Assembly (NCBI RefSeq): GCF_000741715.1
Contig: NZ_JGZN01000007.1
Location: 1 to 64,000 of the forward strand
DNA length: 64,000 bases
Reading direction: 5' to 3'
From: Bifidobacterium saguini DSM 23967
GTDB lineage: Bacteria; Actinomycetota; Actinomycetes; Actinomycetales; Bifidobacteriaceae
The notes under the pieces were generated by a model. It worked only from the letters and a program-made list of their open reading frames with translations. It was not told the DNA's origin and ran no database searches. The stretch's first letter is position 1. Each line of letters starts with the position of its first letter. Made by a program: the position numbers and the translations under genes. This document shows positions 18,446-28,561 of the stretch, piece after piece.

Positions 18446-19246
18446 TCACTCCTTCGTTTCTGCTGCAGGAGCGGCCTCGGCTGCAGGAGCCTCAGCCTTG
18501 GCTGCGGACTGCTGCTGGGCGGCAGAACGGTTGCCACGGCGCGGACGGCGATCGCCGCGACGGCCCGGGCGGTTGTTCTGCTGAGCCTGCTGCTCTTCGA
18601 ACTCGGATTCGGTCATGTCGCCCTTGTAGATCCACACCTTGACGCCGATGCGGCCGTAGGTGGTACGAGCCTCAAAGAAGCCGTAATCGATGAGGGCGCG
18701 GAGGGTCTGCAGCGGAACGCGGCCCTCGCGGTAGAACTCGGAACGGCTCATTTCCGCACCGCCGAGGCGGCCGGAGAGCTTGATGCGGATACCCTTGGCA
18801 CCAGCGTGCATGGCGTCCTGCTGAGCCTTGCGCATTGCACGGCGGAAGGTGACGCGGTTGGTCAGCTGCTCTGCGATGCCCTGAGCGACGAGCTGGGCAT
18901 CCAGCGCGGCGTTCTTGACTTCGAAGATGTTGAGCTGAACCTGCTTGCCGGTCATCTTCTCGAGCTTGGCGCGAACCTTCTCAGCTTCGGCGCCACGGCG
19001 GCCAATCACAATGCCCGGACGGGCGGTGTGAATGTCCACGCGAACGCGGTCACGAGTACGCTCGATTACGATCTTGCTCACGCCAGCGCGCTCGAGGTCC
19101 TTGTTCATCTCCTTGCGGATCTGATCATCTTCCAGGACGAAGTCGCGGTAGCGTTCGCCGGCCTTGTTGGAGTCGGAGAACCACTTGGAGCGGTGGTTCT
19201 CAGTGATGCCCAGACGGTAGCCAAACGGATTGATCTTCTGACCCAT
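18446..19246 (-). CDS. rpsC: 30S ribosomal protein S3
   Basis: 266 residues: [20 protein letters not shown] at the start, a KH domain with [20 protein letters not shown], and the S3 C-terminal domain [21 protein letters not shown] ~50-residue Gln/Arg then Ala/Glu tail follows. It binds mRNA at the entry channel. It lies 2 nt after rplV. Confidence 0.97.
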   Translation of the reverse strand: MGQKINPFGYRLGITENHRSKWFSDSNKAGERYRDFVLEDDQIRKEMNKDLERAGVSKIVIERTRDRVRVDIHTARPGIVIGRRGAEAEKVRAKLEKMTGKQVQLNIFEVKNAALDAQLVAQGIAEQLTNRVTFRRAMRKAQQDAMHAGAKGIRIKLSGRLGGAEMSRSEFYREGRVPLQTLRALIDYGFFEARTTYGRIGVKVWIYKGDMTESEFEEQQAQQNNRPGRRGDRRPRRGNRSAAQQQSAAKAEAPAAEAAPAAETKE

Positions 19247-19248
19247 CT

Positions 19249-19608
19249 TTAGCGGGCTCCTTCCTTGTTAGCCACGACGACCGTGATGTGGGAGGTGCGC
19301 TTGTTGATGCGAGCTGCACGGCCCTGAGCACGAGCGCGGAAGCGCTTGAGGGTCACGCCTTCATCAACGTAGGTCTCCTTGATGTACAGGTCGTTCTCGC
19401 GGAACGGCTCACCGGCCTTGTCGGCCTTCACACGAGCGTTGGAGATGGCGCTCTCCAGGGTCTTGCGAACCGGCAGGGCTGCAGACTGGGGGGCGAACTT
19501 CAAAATGGTGACGGCTTCGGTCGCCTTCTTGCCGCGGATGAGGTCGACCATGCGGCGAGCCTTGCGCGGCGTCACGCGGACGTGACGAGCGATTGCTTTA
19601 GCTTCCAT
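19249..19608 (-). CDS. rplV: 50S ribosomal protein L22
   Basis: 119 residues: [36 protein letters not shown], and the hairpin [20 protein letters not shown] that lines the exit tunnel and is the usual place for macrolide-resistance changes; it looks normal here. Confidence 0.97.
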   Translation of the reverse strand: MEAKAIARHVRVTPRKARRMVDLIRGKKATEAVTILKFAPQSAALPVRKTLESAISNARVKADKAGEPFRENDLYIKETYVDEGVTLKRFRARAQGRAARINKRTSHITVVVANKEGAR

Positions 19609-19625
19609 GTTCTATTCCTTATCCT

Positions 19626-19904
19626 TTAGCGGCGGGCCTTCTTGTCGTCCTTCACGTGACCCTTGAAGGTCTTCGTGGGGGCGAACTCACCCAGCTTGTG
19701 ACCAACCATGGCTTCGGTGACGAACACCGGCACATGCTTGCGACCATCATGAACGGCGAAGGTGTGTCCGATGAAATCAGGGGTAATCATCGAACGACGG
19801 GACCAAGTCTTAATGACGTTCTTGGTGCCCTTCTCGTTCTGCTCGTCGACTTTCTTCTGCAAGTGGGCGTCGACGAAGGGGCCCTTCTTGATGCTACGAG
19901 TCAT
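19626..19904 (-). CDS. rpsS: 30S ribosomal protein S19
   Basis: 92 residues: [40 protein letters not shown] and [20 protein letters not shown]. It pairs with S13 in the head of the 30S subunit. It lies 15 nt after rplB. Confidence 0.97.
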   Translation of the reverse strand: MTRSIKKGPFVDAHLQKKVDEQNEKGTKNVIKTWSRRSMITPDFIGHTFAVHDGRKHVPVFVTEAMVGHKLGEFAPTKTFKGHVKDDKKARR

Positions 19905-19919
19905 CTTCTCGATACTCCC

Positions 19920-20750
19920 TTACTTGCGGTTCTTGCCAGACGGACGACGACGAACAATCATCTTGTTCGAAGCCTTCTTCGGACGACGAGTACGAACCTC
20001 GCCCTTGCCCCACGGGGAAACCGGCGGCTTGCCACCGCGGGTACGACCGCCGTGCGGGTGGTCAACCGGGTTCATGGACTCACCACGGGTAATCGGACGG
20101 TGGCCGATCCAACGAGCGCGGCCAGCCTTGCCGAGCTGGATGTTGGCGTGATCCTCATTGCCGACTTCGCCGACGGTTGCACGGCAGCGAGCATCGACGT
20201 TGCGGATTTCGCCGGACGGCATACGCAGCTGAGCGTAAGCGCCATCCTTAGCGACGAGCTGCACGGAAGCGCCAGCGGAGCGGGCGATCTTAGCGCCACC
20301 CAGTGGCTTCAGCTCAATGTTGTGGACCACGGTACCGGTCGGGATGTTGGCCAGCGGCAGGTTGTTGCCCGGCTTGATATCAGCCTGGGCACCGGTCTCG
20401 ATGACGTCGCCCTGCTTGATGCCCTTCGGTGCGATGATGTAGCGCTTCTCGCCATCTGCGAAGTGCAGGAGGGCGATACGAGCGGAACGGTTCGGATCGT
20501 ATTCGATCTCAGCAACCTTTGCGGGCACGCCGTCCTTGTCCCAACGCTTGAAGTCGATGAGACGGTACTGGCGCTTGTGACCACCGCCGCGATGGCGGGA
20601 GGTGATACGGCCGTAAGAGTTACGACCGCCGGTCTTGGACTTCTTGCGAACCAGCGACTTCTCAGGCGTGGAACGCGTCAAATCGGAGAAATCCGAAACG
20701 GACGCGTTGCGGCGGCCTGCAGTCGTCGGCTTGTAAACGCGGATAGCCAT
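19920..20750 (-). CDS. rplB: 50S ribosomal protein L2
   Basis: 276 residues: [40 protein letters not shown] and the C-terminal [20 protein letters not shown] loop near the peptidyl transferase centre. One of the largest and most conserved proteins of the block. Confidence 0.98.
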   Translation of the reverse strand: MAIRVYKPTTAGRRNASVSDFSDLTRSTPEKSLVRKKSKTGGRNSYGRITSRHRGGGHKRQYRLIDFKRWDKDGVPAKVAEIEYDPNRSARIALLHFADGEKRYIIAPKGIKQGDVIETGAQADIKPGNNLPLANIPTGTVVHNIELKPLGGAKIARSAGASVQLVAKDGAYAQLRMPSGEIRNVDARCRATVGEVGNEDHANIQLGKAGRARWIGHRPITRGESMNPVDHPHGGRTRGGKPPVSPWGKGEVRTRRPKKASNKMIVRRRPSGKNRK

Positions 20751-20786
20751 AATGTAGTTCTTCCTTTAACTTTTCTCGGCTAGCCT

Positions 20787-21083
20787 TCAGTTGCCAAAGA
20801 TGTCGATCGTCTGGCCCTCGGCAACGGTCACGATGGCGCGCTTCTGGGAAGCACGCTGGCCGAAACCAGTGCGGGTGCGCTGCTTCTTGCCGGCGCGGTT
20901 GAGGGTGTTGACGTTCGTCACCTTGACCTTGAAGATCTCTTCAATTGCCTGCTTGATCTGAACCTTGTTCGCATCCTTGGCCACCACGAAGGTGTACTGG
21001 CCACGATCGGAAGCAGCGTAGCTCTTCTCGGAGACGACGGGCTTCAGGATCACGTCGTATGCGGGCTTGTGAATAGCGACCAT
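20787..21083 (-). CDS. rplW: 50S ribosomal protein L23
   Basis: 98 residues: [40 protein letters not shown] and [20 protein letters not shown]. It lies at the tunnel exit and is the docking site for SRP and trigger factor. Confidence 0.97.
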   Translation of the reverse strand: MVAIHKPAYDVILKPVVSEKSYAASDRGQYTFVVAKDANKVQIKQAIEEIFKVKVTNVNTLNRAGKKQRTRTGFGQRASQKRAIVTVAEGQTIDIFGN

Positions 21084-21088
21084 CTAAA

Positions 21089-21748
21089 TCAGGCCTCCTT
21101 CGGCTCGGTCTTAGCAGCCACGAAAGCTTCGAAAGCTTCCTTGGTGAAGACCACGTACTGAGCGGTAACCACATCGTACGTGTTGAGCTGATCGACGAAA
21201 ATCGGGTGAACGGTCGGGATGTTACGCACGGACATCCACTCGTTGATGTTGTCGCGAGTGAACACAACCGTGGCGAACTTGTCCGAAGTGACCGGGGTCA
21301 GAGCGGCAAGAGCTGCCTTGGTGGACGGGGTATCGGTGATGCCGAAGTCCACAACGGCAACGCGGCCGGCGTTGGCGCGGTCGGAAAGCACGTAGCGCAG
21401 AGCTGCGGCCTTCATCTTCTTCGGGGTGCGCTGAGAGTAGTCGCGCGGCTGCGGACCGAACACGGTGCCGCCGTGGTACCACTGCGGGGCGCGGATGGAG
21501 CCCTGGCGAGCACGACCGGTGCCCTTCTGCTTCCACGGCTTCTTGCCGCCGCCGGAAACCATGCCACGAGTCTTGGTGGCGTGGGTGCCCTGGCGAGCAG
21601 CAGCGAGCTGAGCGATAACGACCTGGTGAATCAGCGGGACGTGAGCCTGCACGTCCTCAGCGGAAACGCCGAAGATCTCAGCAGGAGCTTCAACGGTACC
21701 AGCGGCCTGGCCCTTGGCGTCAGTGACGTTCAGAGTAACGTTTGCCAT
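21089..21748 (-). CDS. rplD: 50S ribosomal protein L4
   Basis: 219 residues: the extended loop [40 protein letters not shown] and [20 protein letters not shown] that reaches into the exit tunnel. E. coli L4 also represses its own S10 operon; the long leader before rpsJ leaves room for that here. Confidence 0.97.
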   Translation of the reverse strand: MANVTLNVTDAKGQAAGTVEAPAEIFGVSAEDVQAHVPLIHQVVIAQLAAARQGTHATKTRGMVSGGGKKPWKQKGTGRARQGSIRAPQWYHGGTVFGPQPRDYSQRTPKKMKAAALRYVLSDRANAGRVAVVDFGITDTPSTKAALAALTPVTSDKFATVVFTRDNINEWMSVRNIPTVHPIFVDQLNTYDVVTAQYVVFTKEAFEAFVAAKTEPKEA

Positions 21749-21754
21749 GGTTTA

Positions 21755-22396
21755 TCAGGCTCCCTTCACTGCCGAACGGACGAGAACGATGCCGCCCTTT
21801 GGGCCCGGAATGGCGCCCTTGATGGCGAGAATGCCGTTCTCCACATCGGCGGAGACAACAGTCAGGTTCTGGGTGGTGGCGGTCACATGACCCATGCGGC
21901 CAGCCATACGCTTGCCCTTGAGAATGCGGCTCGGGGTAGCGCATGCGCCCACAGAGCCAGGACGGCGCTCGTTCTTGTGAGAGCCGTGAGAACGACGGTA
22001 GGACTTGAAGCCCCAACGCTTGATGGTGCCGGCGAAGCCCTTACCCTTGGTGGTGCCGGTAACATCGACTTCTGCACCCTCAGCGAACACTTCGGCGGTC
22101 AGCTCCTGGCCGGCCTCGAACTGATCGACATCGTCGGTACGCACCTCAACGAGGTGACGACGAGGGGTGACACCAGCCTTGGCGAAGTGGCCGGCGAGCG
22201 GCTTGGTCACCTTGGTCGGGTCGATGGCGCCGTAACCGAGCTGGACAGCCTTGTAGCCGTCGGTCTCCTCGGTCTTAACGGCGGTCACCACGTTGGTGGA
22301 CACGTCGACGAGAGTAACGGGCACGAAGAAGCCGTTCTCGTCCCACACCTGGGACATGCCGAGCTTCTTGCCCAGCAGAGCCTTGCGATTAGACAT
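21755..22396 (-). CDS. rplC: 50S ribosomal protein L3
   Basis: 213 residues: [60 protein letters not shown] and [15 protein letters not shown]. It helps start 50S assembly and lies next to the peptidyl transferase centre. Confidence 0.98.
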   Translation of the reverse strand: MSNRKALLGKKLGMSQVWDENGFFVPVTLVDVSTNVVTAVKTEETDGYKAVQLGYGAIDPTKVTKPLAGHFAKAGVTPRRHLVEVRTDDVDQFEAGQELTAEVFAEGAEVDVTGTTKGKGFAGTIKRWGFKSYRRSHGSHKNERRPGSVGACATPSRILKGKRMAGRMGHVTATTQNLTVVSADVENGILAIKGAIPGPKGGIVLVRSAVKGA

Positions 22397-22413
22397 AATG
22401 CTTCCTCCTCCCT

Positions 22414-22722
22414 TTACAGCTTGATCTCGATGTTGACGTCTGCAGGCAGATCGATGTGCATCAGAGAATCCACGGCCTTAGGGGTCGGGTCTACGATGTC
22501 AATGAGGCGCTTGTGAGTGCGCATCTCGAAGTGCTCGCGAGAATCCTTGTACTTGTGAGGAGAACGAATAACAACAAAAACGTTCTTCTCAGTCGGCAGC
22601 GGAACGGGGCCAACCACAGTTGCGCCCGCGTTCGTCACCGTTTCGACGATTTTCTTCGCCGATTGGTCGATGACCTCATGGTCATAGGACTTAAGCCTGA
22701 TGCGGATTTTCTGTCCCGCCAT
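22414..22722 (-). CDS. rpsJ: 30S ribosomal protein S10
   Basis: 102 residues: [40 protein letters not shown] and [20 protein letters not shown]. First gene of the S10-spc cluster. AAAGGGCGGACGGCA lies before the ATG. Confidence 0.97.
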   Translation of the reverse strand: MAGQKIRIRLKSYDHEVIDQSAKKIVETVTNAGATVVGPVPLPTEKNVFVVIRSPHKYKDSREHFEMRTHKRLIDIVDPTPKAVDSLMHIDLPADVNIEIKL

Positions 22723-23126
22723 TGCCGTCCGCCCTTTCTAGCGATATTCGTTGTACTGTTTACCAACCTGCTTCTTCAGGGCACCGGCGCGCATGGCCTC
22801 CCTTGGACATACGTCCTCTGGCGGTCATCCGACATCAGTGCGCGGCTTCTGGTCTACACCCTGCGGTGTTTTCTCCAGCCCGCGCTCGCTTTTTTTAATT
22901 CCAATTTGCGAGCCCAAATCAGGCAACTTGTTTATTGAACCATTGAGCCGGGACTAAATCTCCGCTTTGGCATTTCGGCGTGTTGCCGCCGTCTTCCATC
23001 CATATTTGGCTCATATGGTTATGGGCCCGGCCTCTTCATTGTTGTTAGCCATTGGCTCGCACCGAGTCAGTTCTATTTGCTGCTCTCGTCTACAGTATTG
23101 CAGCAATACTTGATACCTTTATATTC
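22723..23126. promoter_or_regulatory. S10 operon leader and divergent upstream region
   Basis: 404 nt without a gene. On the minus strand a candidate promoter (TTGCCT at 22921-22926, 17-nt spacer, TGGAAT at 22898-22903) would give a leader of ~170 nt before rpsJ, long enough for feedback control by a ribosomal protein. A run of A7 on the minus strand at about 22891 lies just after the -10. On the plus strand the region upstream of 23127 is the start region of the YwiC-like gene. I see no conserved RNA fold I can name. Confidence 0.45.
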
Positions 23127-24059
23127 ATGAGCGAACAGCCATCCCCATGCCCTAGGCCTCACGATTCCGGCCGGCAGGTCGATACATCATCATCAGGCAA
23201 TATCCAGATCCAGCCCAATGCTCACATCCATGCTTCTGGCTCACGACAACAACGGAGTCGGAAAACCACTCGTCGTGGCTGGATTCCTGACCAGCCGGGT
23301 GCCTGGGTGATGGCTTTGGCTCCCGCACTCGCCGGCGCAATATATGGTTCAGTATGGTCAGTGATCAAACCGGATGCCTCCATGACGGCAGCCGGCTGGT
23401 TGGTGCTGATCTGCTGGGTATTGTGCTATTGCGTGGAATTCACCGCTGCACGCTGGCTGAAGTCTCACTGCAACGCACGCTATTTGCCTCCTGTTATCGG
23501 CTATTGCATCACGCTTATAGTGGTGGGACTGCCTTTCCTGATCATGCACATCGATATCTTGGTATGGGCACCTCTATATACAGTATTGGCGGCGGTCTCG
23601 TTTGCCGGTGCATGGTTCCGCCGTGAACGATCACTCTGGGCCAATGCCGCAGCAGTGATTGCAGCCAGCCTGATGGCGACGATCACACTTCACTATGCCG
23701 CGAACTCGCCAAGTATTCCACAGGTGTCGCTTCCAGGCTTGGTACTGTCGCTTTGCTTTGCCGCAACCCAGTTCGGCTCGGTGTTGTTTGTGAAGACGAT
23801 GATTCGAGAACGCGGCAAACGCTCCTATGTTGTTACTTCCTGGGTGTGGCATGTCGCTCTGCTGGCTTGGTGGATTGCAGCCGCAAACCAGAACCTGTTT
23901 CTAGTGATATTAGGGTTGATTCTGCTCGCACGCGCCATTGCGTTGCCTTTGATTGCTCGGCATCAACAGGTCCGACCTGTGATCGTCGGTATTACGGAGT
24001 GCTTCACCAGTTTGGTCGCGTTCGGTTGCATCCTCGGTAATGCGCTGACTGTTATATGA
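23127..24059 (+). CDS. YwiC-like family membrane protein
   Basis: About 310 residues from the ATG at 23127 (MSEQPSPCPRPHDSGRQ); the frame also extends to a TTG at 23052. The first ~50 residues are polar. The family signature follows: GWIPDQPGAWVMALAPALAG, like the WxPxQHGAW motif of YwiC-like proteins. After it come about eight to nine hydrophobic segments (WLVLICWVLCYCVEFTAARW, YCITLIVVGLPFLIMHI, GLVLSLCFAATQFGSVLFV, FLVILGLILLARAIALPLI). The function of the family is unknown. It stands alone between the divergent S10 operon and convergent adhE. Confidence 0.8.
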   Translation: MSEQPSPCPRPHDSGRQVDTSSSGNIQIQPNAHIHASGSRQQRSRKTTRRGWIPDQPGAWVMALAPALAGAIYGSVWSVIKPDASMTAAGWLVLICWVLCYCVEFTAARWLKSHCNARYLPPVIGYCITLIVVGLPFLIMHIDILVWAPLYTVLAAVSFAGAWFRRERSLWANAAAVIAASLMATITLHYAANSPSIPQVSLPGLVLSLCFAATQFGSVLFVKTMIRERGKRSYVVTSWVWHVALLAWWIAAANQNLFLVILGLILLARAIALPLIARHQQVRPVIVGITECFTSLVAFGCILGNALTVI

Positions 24060-24077
24060 GCGTTTCTCAATAATATG

Positions 24078-24109
24078 AGAAAGCCCGTCCGGAATGGACG
24101 GGCTTTCTT
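24078..24109. terminator. Bidirectional terminator between the YwiC-like gene and adhE
   Basis: GAAAGCCCGTCC-GGAAT-GGACGGGCTTTC, with T/C-rich sequence after it on the plus strand (TTCTTC) and a U-poor flank on the minus strand. The two genes converge here. Confidence 0.8.
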
Positions 24110-24145
24110 CTAACTGCTAGGCAATCGACATTGCCTTATGCACGA

Positions 24146-26875
24146 TCAGACGCGCTCGGAGGCTTCCTCAGTAGCGGCTTCGCCTTCACGCTCTACGCGA
24201 ATCTGGTGGCCTTCGGCCTGAGAGACGCCGTAGTAAGCAGCGATGGCGATGTCCTTCATGTCGTTGATCAGCGGGATACGCGGGTTGGCCGGGGTGCACT
24301 GATCCTCGTAGGCGCGCATACCAATCTGGTCGAGTACGCTCCAGAAGTAGTCCTCATCCACACCGCAATCCTTGAAGCTCTTGTTCATGCCGAGCTTGTT
24401 GTCACGGTAGTCTTCGACTGCCTTCGCCAGGTTCTCCACAGCTTCGGCCGGCGTCTTGCCGGTGTCGATGCCGAGGTTGCGGGCGATGTCCTGATAACGC
24501 TCCGGAGCAATGTACTTGTTGTACTTCGGCCAAGAGGTGGGCTCCTCCGGAATCTGGCCGTTGTAACGAATCACATACGGCAGCAGGATGGAGTTGGTGC
24601 GGCCGTGAGCGATGTGGCACAGAGCACCGATGGTGTGGGCCATGCCGTGGCACATGCCAAGGAACGCGGAACCGAATGCCATGCCTGCCATGGTGGCGGC
24701 GTTGTGCATCTTCTCCTGTGCGTTGGTCTTGGCCAGACCCGGCTCGCCGTTGACGGACTCAGCCAGGTTGTCCCAGATGAGCTTGGCTGCGTGCAGTGCC
24801 ATGCCGTCGGTGAAGTCGTTGGCATACACGGACACATAAGCCTCGAAGCTGTGGGTCAGGGCGTCGAAGCCGGCGTCGGAGGCCAGCTTGCGCGGCTGGG
24901 TGCGGGCCAGCACCGGATCGACGATGGCCACGGACGGAGTCAGGGCATAGTCGGTGATCGGGTACTTGTAGCCGGTCTTGTGGTCGGTGATCACAGCGAA
25001 CGGCGTGACTTCGGAACCGGTGCCGGAGGAGGTCGGGATGCACACGAGCTTGGCCTTCTTGCCCAGCGGCGGAATCTTGAAGGCGCGCTTGCGGATATCG
25101 AAGAACTTCTCACGCACATCGGAGAAGGCGATTTCCGGGTGCTCGTAGAGCAGCCACATGATCTTGGAGGCATCCATCGGGGAGCCGCCGCCGACTGCGA
25201 TGATGGTGTCCGGCTCGAACTCCTCGCGCATCATCTCAGCGCCCTTTTCGACGGTCTCGACGGAGGGCTCCGGCTCGACGTAGTCGATGATGCGGAAGGT
25301 CACACGGTTGGAGCGGGCGCGCAGCTGGTCGATGATCTTGTCGACGATGCCGAGCTGTTCCATGACCTTATCGCACACGATGACGGCCTTCTCGATGCCG
25401 TACATGTCGCGCAGGTACTTGATGGCGTTCGGCTCGAAGTAGGTCTTCGGCGGGATCTTGAACCACTGCATGTTGTTGTTCCTCCGAGCAATACGCTTGA
25501 TGTTAACGAGGTTCACGGCCTGAACGTTGCCGGACACCGAGTTGCCGCCGTAGGAGCCGCAGCCCAGGGTCAGGGACGGGGCGATTGCGTTGTAGATATC
25601 GCCGATGCCGCCGAGGGAGGAAGGCTGGTTCCAGATGATGCGGCAGGCGTGCATGCGAACGCCGTATTCGCGCACGAGCTCCTGGTTGTTGGTGTGGATG
25701 GCGGCGGTGTGGCCTGCACCCAGCTTGAGCATCTTCTCGCACATTTCGAAGGCCTGTTCCTTGTTGTCGGCCTTCAGCACGGCCTGAACAGGAGCGAGCT
25801 TCTCGTGGGTCAGCGGCTCGTCGTCAGAGACTTCCTTGCACTCAGCGGCCAGAATGGTGGCGTCGGCCGGGATTTCGAAGCCAGCTGCCTTGGCGATGAA
25901 CTGCGGGGACTTGCCCGGCACTACGGAGTTGAGCTTCGGCATCTGGCCGGAACCGGCGGTGCAACCAAACATGTACTGCTCGAGCTTGGCCTTTTCTTCG
26001 GCGTTCACGAAGTAAGCCTTGCGCAGTTTCAGTTCCTTGATCAGTGGAGCGTAGACGTCCTTGTGAGCAATGATGGCCTGCTCGGTGGCGCAGATCATAC
26101 CGTAATCAAAGTGCTTGGAGAGCACGAGATCGTTGGCGGCACGCACGATGTCCACATCGGAATCGACATAGGCCGGTGCGTTGCCGGCGCCCACGCCGAG
26201 GGCGGGCTTGCCGGAGGAGTATGCGGCCTTCACCATGCCGGGACCGCCTGTGGCGAGGATGGTGGCCACGCCCGGGTGCTTCATCAAGGCGCCGGTGGCC
26301 TCGATGGACGGGTGCTCGATCCACTGGATACAGTTCTCAGGAGCACCTGCTGCGATGGCGGCATCGCGCACAATCTTGGCGGCCTCGACGGAGCACTTCT
26401 GTGCGCCGGGGTGGAAGCCGAAGACAATCGGGCAGCGGGTCTTCAAGGCAATCAGGGACTTGAAGATTGCGGTGGAGGTCGGGTTGGTGACCGGGGTGAC
26501 GCCGGCGACGACGCCGACCGGTTCGGCCACTTCGTCAATGCCCATGACGTCATCTTCACGGATGATGCCCACGGTCTTCTGGCCGGCGAGGTAGTTGGTG
26601 ACGTGCTCGCAGGCAAAGATGTTCTTGGTGGCCTTATCTTCCACGAGACCACGGCCGGTCTCGTCCACGGCCATCTTGGCCAGCACTAGGTGCTTGTTCA
26701 GAGCGGCGATGGACGCCTTGGCGACGATGCGATCGACCTGCTTCTGATCCAGCTCCTCAAAGGCGACCAGTGCCTTCTGCGCCTTCTCGACCAGTGCGTT
26801 GACCTCGGCTTCTGCCGCGGCCATCTTCTCTTCGGGGGTCGGCTTAGCTGCTTCGACCTTCTTTGCTTCTGCCAA
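24146..26875 (-). CDS. adhE: Bifunctional acetaldehyde-CoA/alcohol dehydrogenase AdhE
   Basis: 909 residues, started by TTG at 26875 with GAGGAGGACTTACA upstream. The N-terminal half is a CoA-acylating aldehyde dehydrogenase with its catalytic Cys in FDYGMICATEQAII. The C-terminal half is an iron-dependent alcohol dehydrogenase: GGGSPMDASKIMW (NAD site) and metal ligands in DALTHSFEAY and CHGMAHTIGALCHIAHG. It reduces acetyl-CoA to ethanol in two steps and regenerates NAD+, an important redox outlet of the bifid shunt. Such enzymes form long spirosome filaments in other bacteria. The upstream palindrome TGTGA-N6-TCACA suggests redox or CRP/FNR-family control. Confidence 0.97.
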   Translation of the reverse strand: MAEAKKVEAAKPTPEEKMAAAEAEVNALVEKAQKALVAFEELDQKQVDRIVAKASIAALNKHLVLAKMAVDETGRGLVEDKATKNIFACEHVTNYLAGQKTVGIIREDDVMGIDEVAEPVGVVAGVTPVTNPTSTAIFKSLIALKTRCPIVFGFHPGAQKCSVEAAKIVRDAAIAAGAPENCIQWIEHPSIEATGALMKHPGVATILATGGPGMVKAAYSSGKPALGVGAGNAPAYVDSDVDIVRAANDLVLSKHFDYGMICATEQAIIAHKDVYAPLIKELKLRKAYFVNAEEKAKLEQYMFGCTAGSGQMPKLNSVVPGKSPQFIAKAAGFEIPADATILAAECKEVSDDEPLTHEKLAPVQAVLKADNKEQAFEMCEKMLKLGAGHTAAIHTNNQELVREYGVRMHACRIIWNQPSSLGGIGDIYNAIAPSLTLGCGSYGGNSVSGNVQAVNLVNIKRIARRNNNMQWFKIPPKTYFEPNAIKYLRDMYGIEKAVIVCDKVMEQLGIVDKIIDQLRARSNRVTFRIIDYVEPEPSVETVEKGAEMMREEFEPDTIIAVGGGSPMDASKIMWLLYEHPEIAFSDVREKFFDIRKRAFKIPPLGKKAKLVCIPTSSGTGSEVTPFAVITDHKTGYKYPITDYALTPSVAIVDPVLARTQPRKLASDAGFDALTHSFEAYVSVYANDFTDGMALHAAKLIWDNLAESVNGEPGLAKTNAQEKMHNAATMAGMAFGSAFLGMCHGMAHTIGALCHIAHGRTNSILLPYVIRYNGQIPEEPTSWPKYNKYIAPERYQDIARNLGIDTGKTPAEAVENLAKAVEDYRDNKLGMNKSFKDCGVDEDYFWSVLDQIGMRAYEDQCTPANPRIPLINDMKDIAIAAYYGVSQAEGHQIRVEREGEAATEEASERV

Positions 26876-26924
26876 TGTAAGTCCTCCTCGATCTAACTTG
26901 GGGTGTTTGGCAAAGTATTCTGTT

Positions 26925-26954
26925 GTGTCACATTCGCTGTGACCTGAGTCACAA
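26925..26954. promoter_or_regulatory. Overlapping palindromes upstream of adhE (Rex- or CRP/FNR-like operator)
   Basis: TGTGACCTGAGTCACA (26938-26953) is a perfect TGTGA-N6-TCACA palindrome. Read on the minus strand as TTGTGA-CTCAGG-TCACAG it matches 11 of 12 fixed positions of the Rex operator TTGTGA-N6-TCACAA. A second palindrome GTCACA-N5-TGTGAC (26927-26943) shares its middle half-site. It lies ~50 nt upstream of the adhE start. adhE is a classical target of the NADH sensor Rex. Confidence 0.55.
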
Positions 26955-27088
26955 TATACCGAAGGTCAATAGACTCCGCATACGCACAAAGCTAACGGCG
27001 TTTCATGTTCGATATTGAATATTTTATGTTATTTGCTGTTACATTTAGTGCACAATATCTAACATTATTACCCTACAGGACTCTTTTT

Positions 27089-27125
27089 GTTCTTTTTTTG
27101 GGAGAACTAACACCCCAAAAAGAAC
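27089..27125. repeat. Inverted repeat in the ROK/adhE intergenic region
   Basis: GTTCTTTTTTTGGG and CCCCAAAAAGAAC flank ~9 nt. It could be a terminator-like hairpin for short antisense transcripts or an operator. AT-rich runs weaken the case. Confidence 0.4.
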
Positions 27126-27315
27126 ATCAAGGACGAAACTTTTAACAAGATGCTTACTGAAAGTCAAGGACGAGAGTAGATTTATTAAAAAGTGCTTTAA
27201 ATAAGTACTCGAAATCCTTTGTCCCACATACCTTTCACACATACCAACGCACCATTCAACATAAAACTGCTTTTCTCAAGTACAATCGCATACATCACAC
27301 CAATGGAGGTTGATC

Positions 27316-28458
27316 ATGAGAGCGATGCCGTCGACAGCGTTGAAAGCTCATAATCGTAATGCCATGACGCAATACCTGTATGCGCACAAGCACGCCACCA
27401 AGCAAGAGCTTGAAAGAGAACTCGGATTGAGTCTTCCCACCATAACTCAAAATCTTCGTTTTCTGGAGAATGACGGAATCATTCGAAAAGGAAATCTTCA
27501 AGACTCAACGGGCGGGCGTAAAGCCCAAAGTTACGAATTCAATGCAGACAATCATACTTCCGTTGGCGTCGTCATGAAGGATGACGAACTGCATATGTGC
27601 TCCATTAACCTTTACGGGAAAATCATCGAAGAAGAAAGCCACGCCATTCCCTATCGCAATGCTAATGCATATTATCAGCGCATAGGTGGCATCATCGATA
27701 ATTTTGCCGACAAAACAGAGAAAAAACATGGAAAGGTACTGGGCGTTGCTTTTGCCATCCAAGGAATCCTCTCCCCAGACGGCAGGACCATTACCTTCGG
27801 CACCATCATGGGAAATACCGGGCTGACGCTGGATACGATATGCCAATCCATTCATCATCCCTGTATGATGATTCACGATTCAGACGCATCAGCCATGACA
27901 GAATTATGGTTTGATCACACCCTGACTGACGCCGTATGCGTCTATCTGGAAAGGCGTCCCGGCGGAGCCGTTATCGTTAACGGCAAGCTTTATCAGGGGC
28001 CAAATCAATGCAACGGCACAATCGAGCATATGATACTAGTGCCCAACGGACGCCAGTGTTATTGCGGTCAGCGAGGATGCATGGATATGTATTGTTCCCT
28101 GGAAACGTTGCCAGAAGACTACGAAAGTATACCAGGATTCTTCAGCGTACTGGAGCAAGGAGAGCGTCATCACCGCGAACGTATGGATGAATGGCTTGAT
28201 TACGTCACACAGGCTATCGTAAATGCGCGAACTATTATTGCCGGCGATGTAATTATCGGAGGCGAAGCCGCAAAACATCTTGCAGAGGATGACATCGAAA
28301 CGCTGAAATCGAGAATCATACAGCGCAGTCCATTTGGAACTGAACACTTCACACTAAGAAAAAGCTATTGTACCGATAACCAAAACATAATTGGTGCTGC
28401 GTTACGATTTGTCGAACTGTATTTGAGTGATATCTGCGGAGTGACAGAACAAGTATAA
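27316..28458 (+). CDS. ROK-family transcriptional regulator
   Basis: About 380 residues from the ATG at 27316, with GGAGG 6 nt upstream; a TTG at 27310 is in frame. Residues ~20-70 form a winged helix-turn-helix (KQELERELGLSLPTITQNLR FLENDGII in two parts). The rest is a ROK sugar-kinase-like domain with the zinc motif CYCGQRGCMDMYCS (CxCGxxGCxxxxxS). The ATP-binding Asp-Gly motif at the start of the kinase fold (VGVVMKDDELHMCSI) is degenerate, so it should bind but not phosphorylate a sugar. ROK repressors in bifidobacteria control sugar-use genes; its target here could be itself, the VOC gene or the neighbouring dehydrogenases. The AT-rich coding differs from adhE. Confidence 0.88.
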   Translation: MRAMPSTALKAHNRNAMTQYLYAHKHATKQELERELGLSLPTITQNLRFLENDGIIRKGNLQDSTGGRKAQSYEFNADNHTSVGVVMKDDELHMCSINLYGKIIEEESHAIPYRNANAYYQRIGGIIDNFADKTEKKHGKVLGVAFAIQGILSPDGRTITFGTIMGNTGLTLDTICQSIHHPCMMIHDSDASAMTELWFDHTLTDAVCVYLERRPGGAVIVNGKLYQGPNQCNGTIEHMILVPNGRQCYCGQRGCMDMYCSLETLPEDYESIPGFFSVLEQGERHHRERMDEWLDYVTQAIVNARTIIAGDVIIGGEAAKHLAEDDIETLKSRIIQRSPFGTEHFTLRKSYCTDNQNIIGAALRFVELYLSDICGVTEQV

Positions 28459-28499
28459 TGTAAGATTATCAGCAAAAACGAAAGCTTACTTTTTTAAAA

Positions 28500-28544
28500 A
28501 AGTGGGTTGGTTCGAATATTGGAGATACTCGAACCACCCCACTT
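28500..28544. terminator. Terminator shared by the ROK gene and the VOC gene
   Basis: AAGTGGGTTGGTTCGA pairs with TCGAACCACCCCACTT, with a 13-nt loop. On the minus strand TTTTTT follows the stem, a good intrinsic terminator for the VOC gene; on the plus strand it ends the ROK gene. Confidence 0.8.
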
Positions 28545-28561
28545 ACGTTAATTTGGATATG

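Larger units (their letters stand above)
26876..27315. promoter_or_regulatory. AT-rich divergent region between adhE and the ROK gene
   Basis: 440 nt without a gene and clearly richer in A+T than its flanks. It holds the palindromic site at 26925-26954 on the adhE side, an inverted repeat GTTCTTTTTTTGGG/CCCCAAAAAGAAC (27089-27125), and a -10-like TACAAT (27281-27286) on the ROK side about 30 nt before its ATG. Short open frames here lack a ribosome site and look non-coding. Confidence 0.6.

Noticed and set aside
24131-26689. An 852-codon open frame opposite adhE
   Set aside because: It is the complement of a highly biased AdhE gene. It has a His/Val/Leu/Gly-rich mirrored composition and no ribosome site, and AdhE itself is complete.
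27045-27242. 65-codon ORF on the minus strand in the adhE/ROK gap
   Set aside because: AT-rich, no ribosome site, and it overlaps the inverted repeat at 27089-27125. Treated as non-coding.
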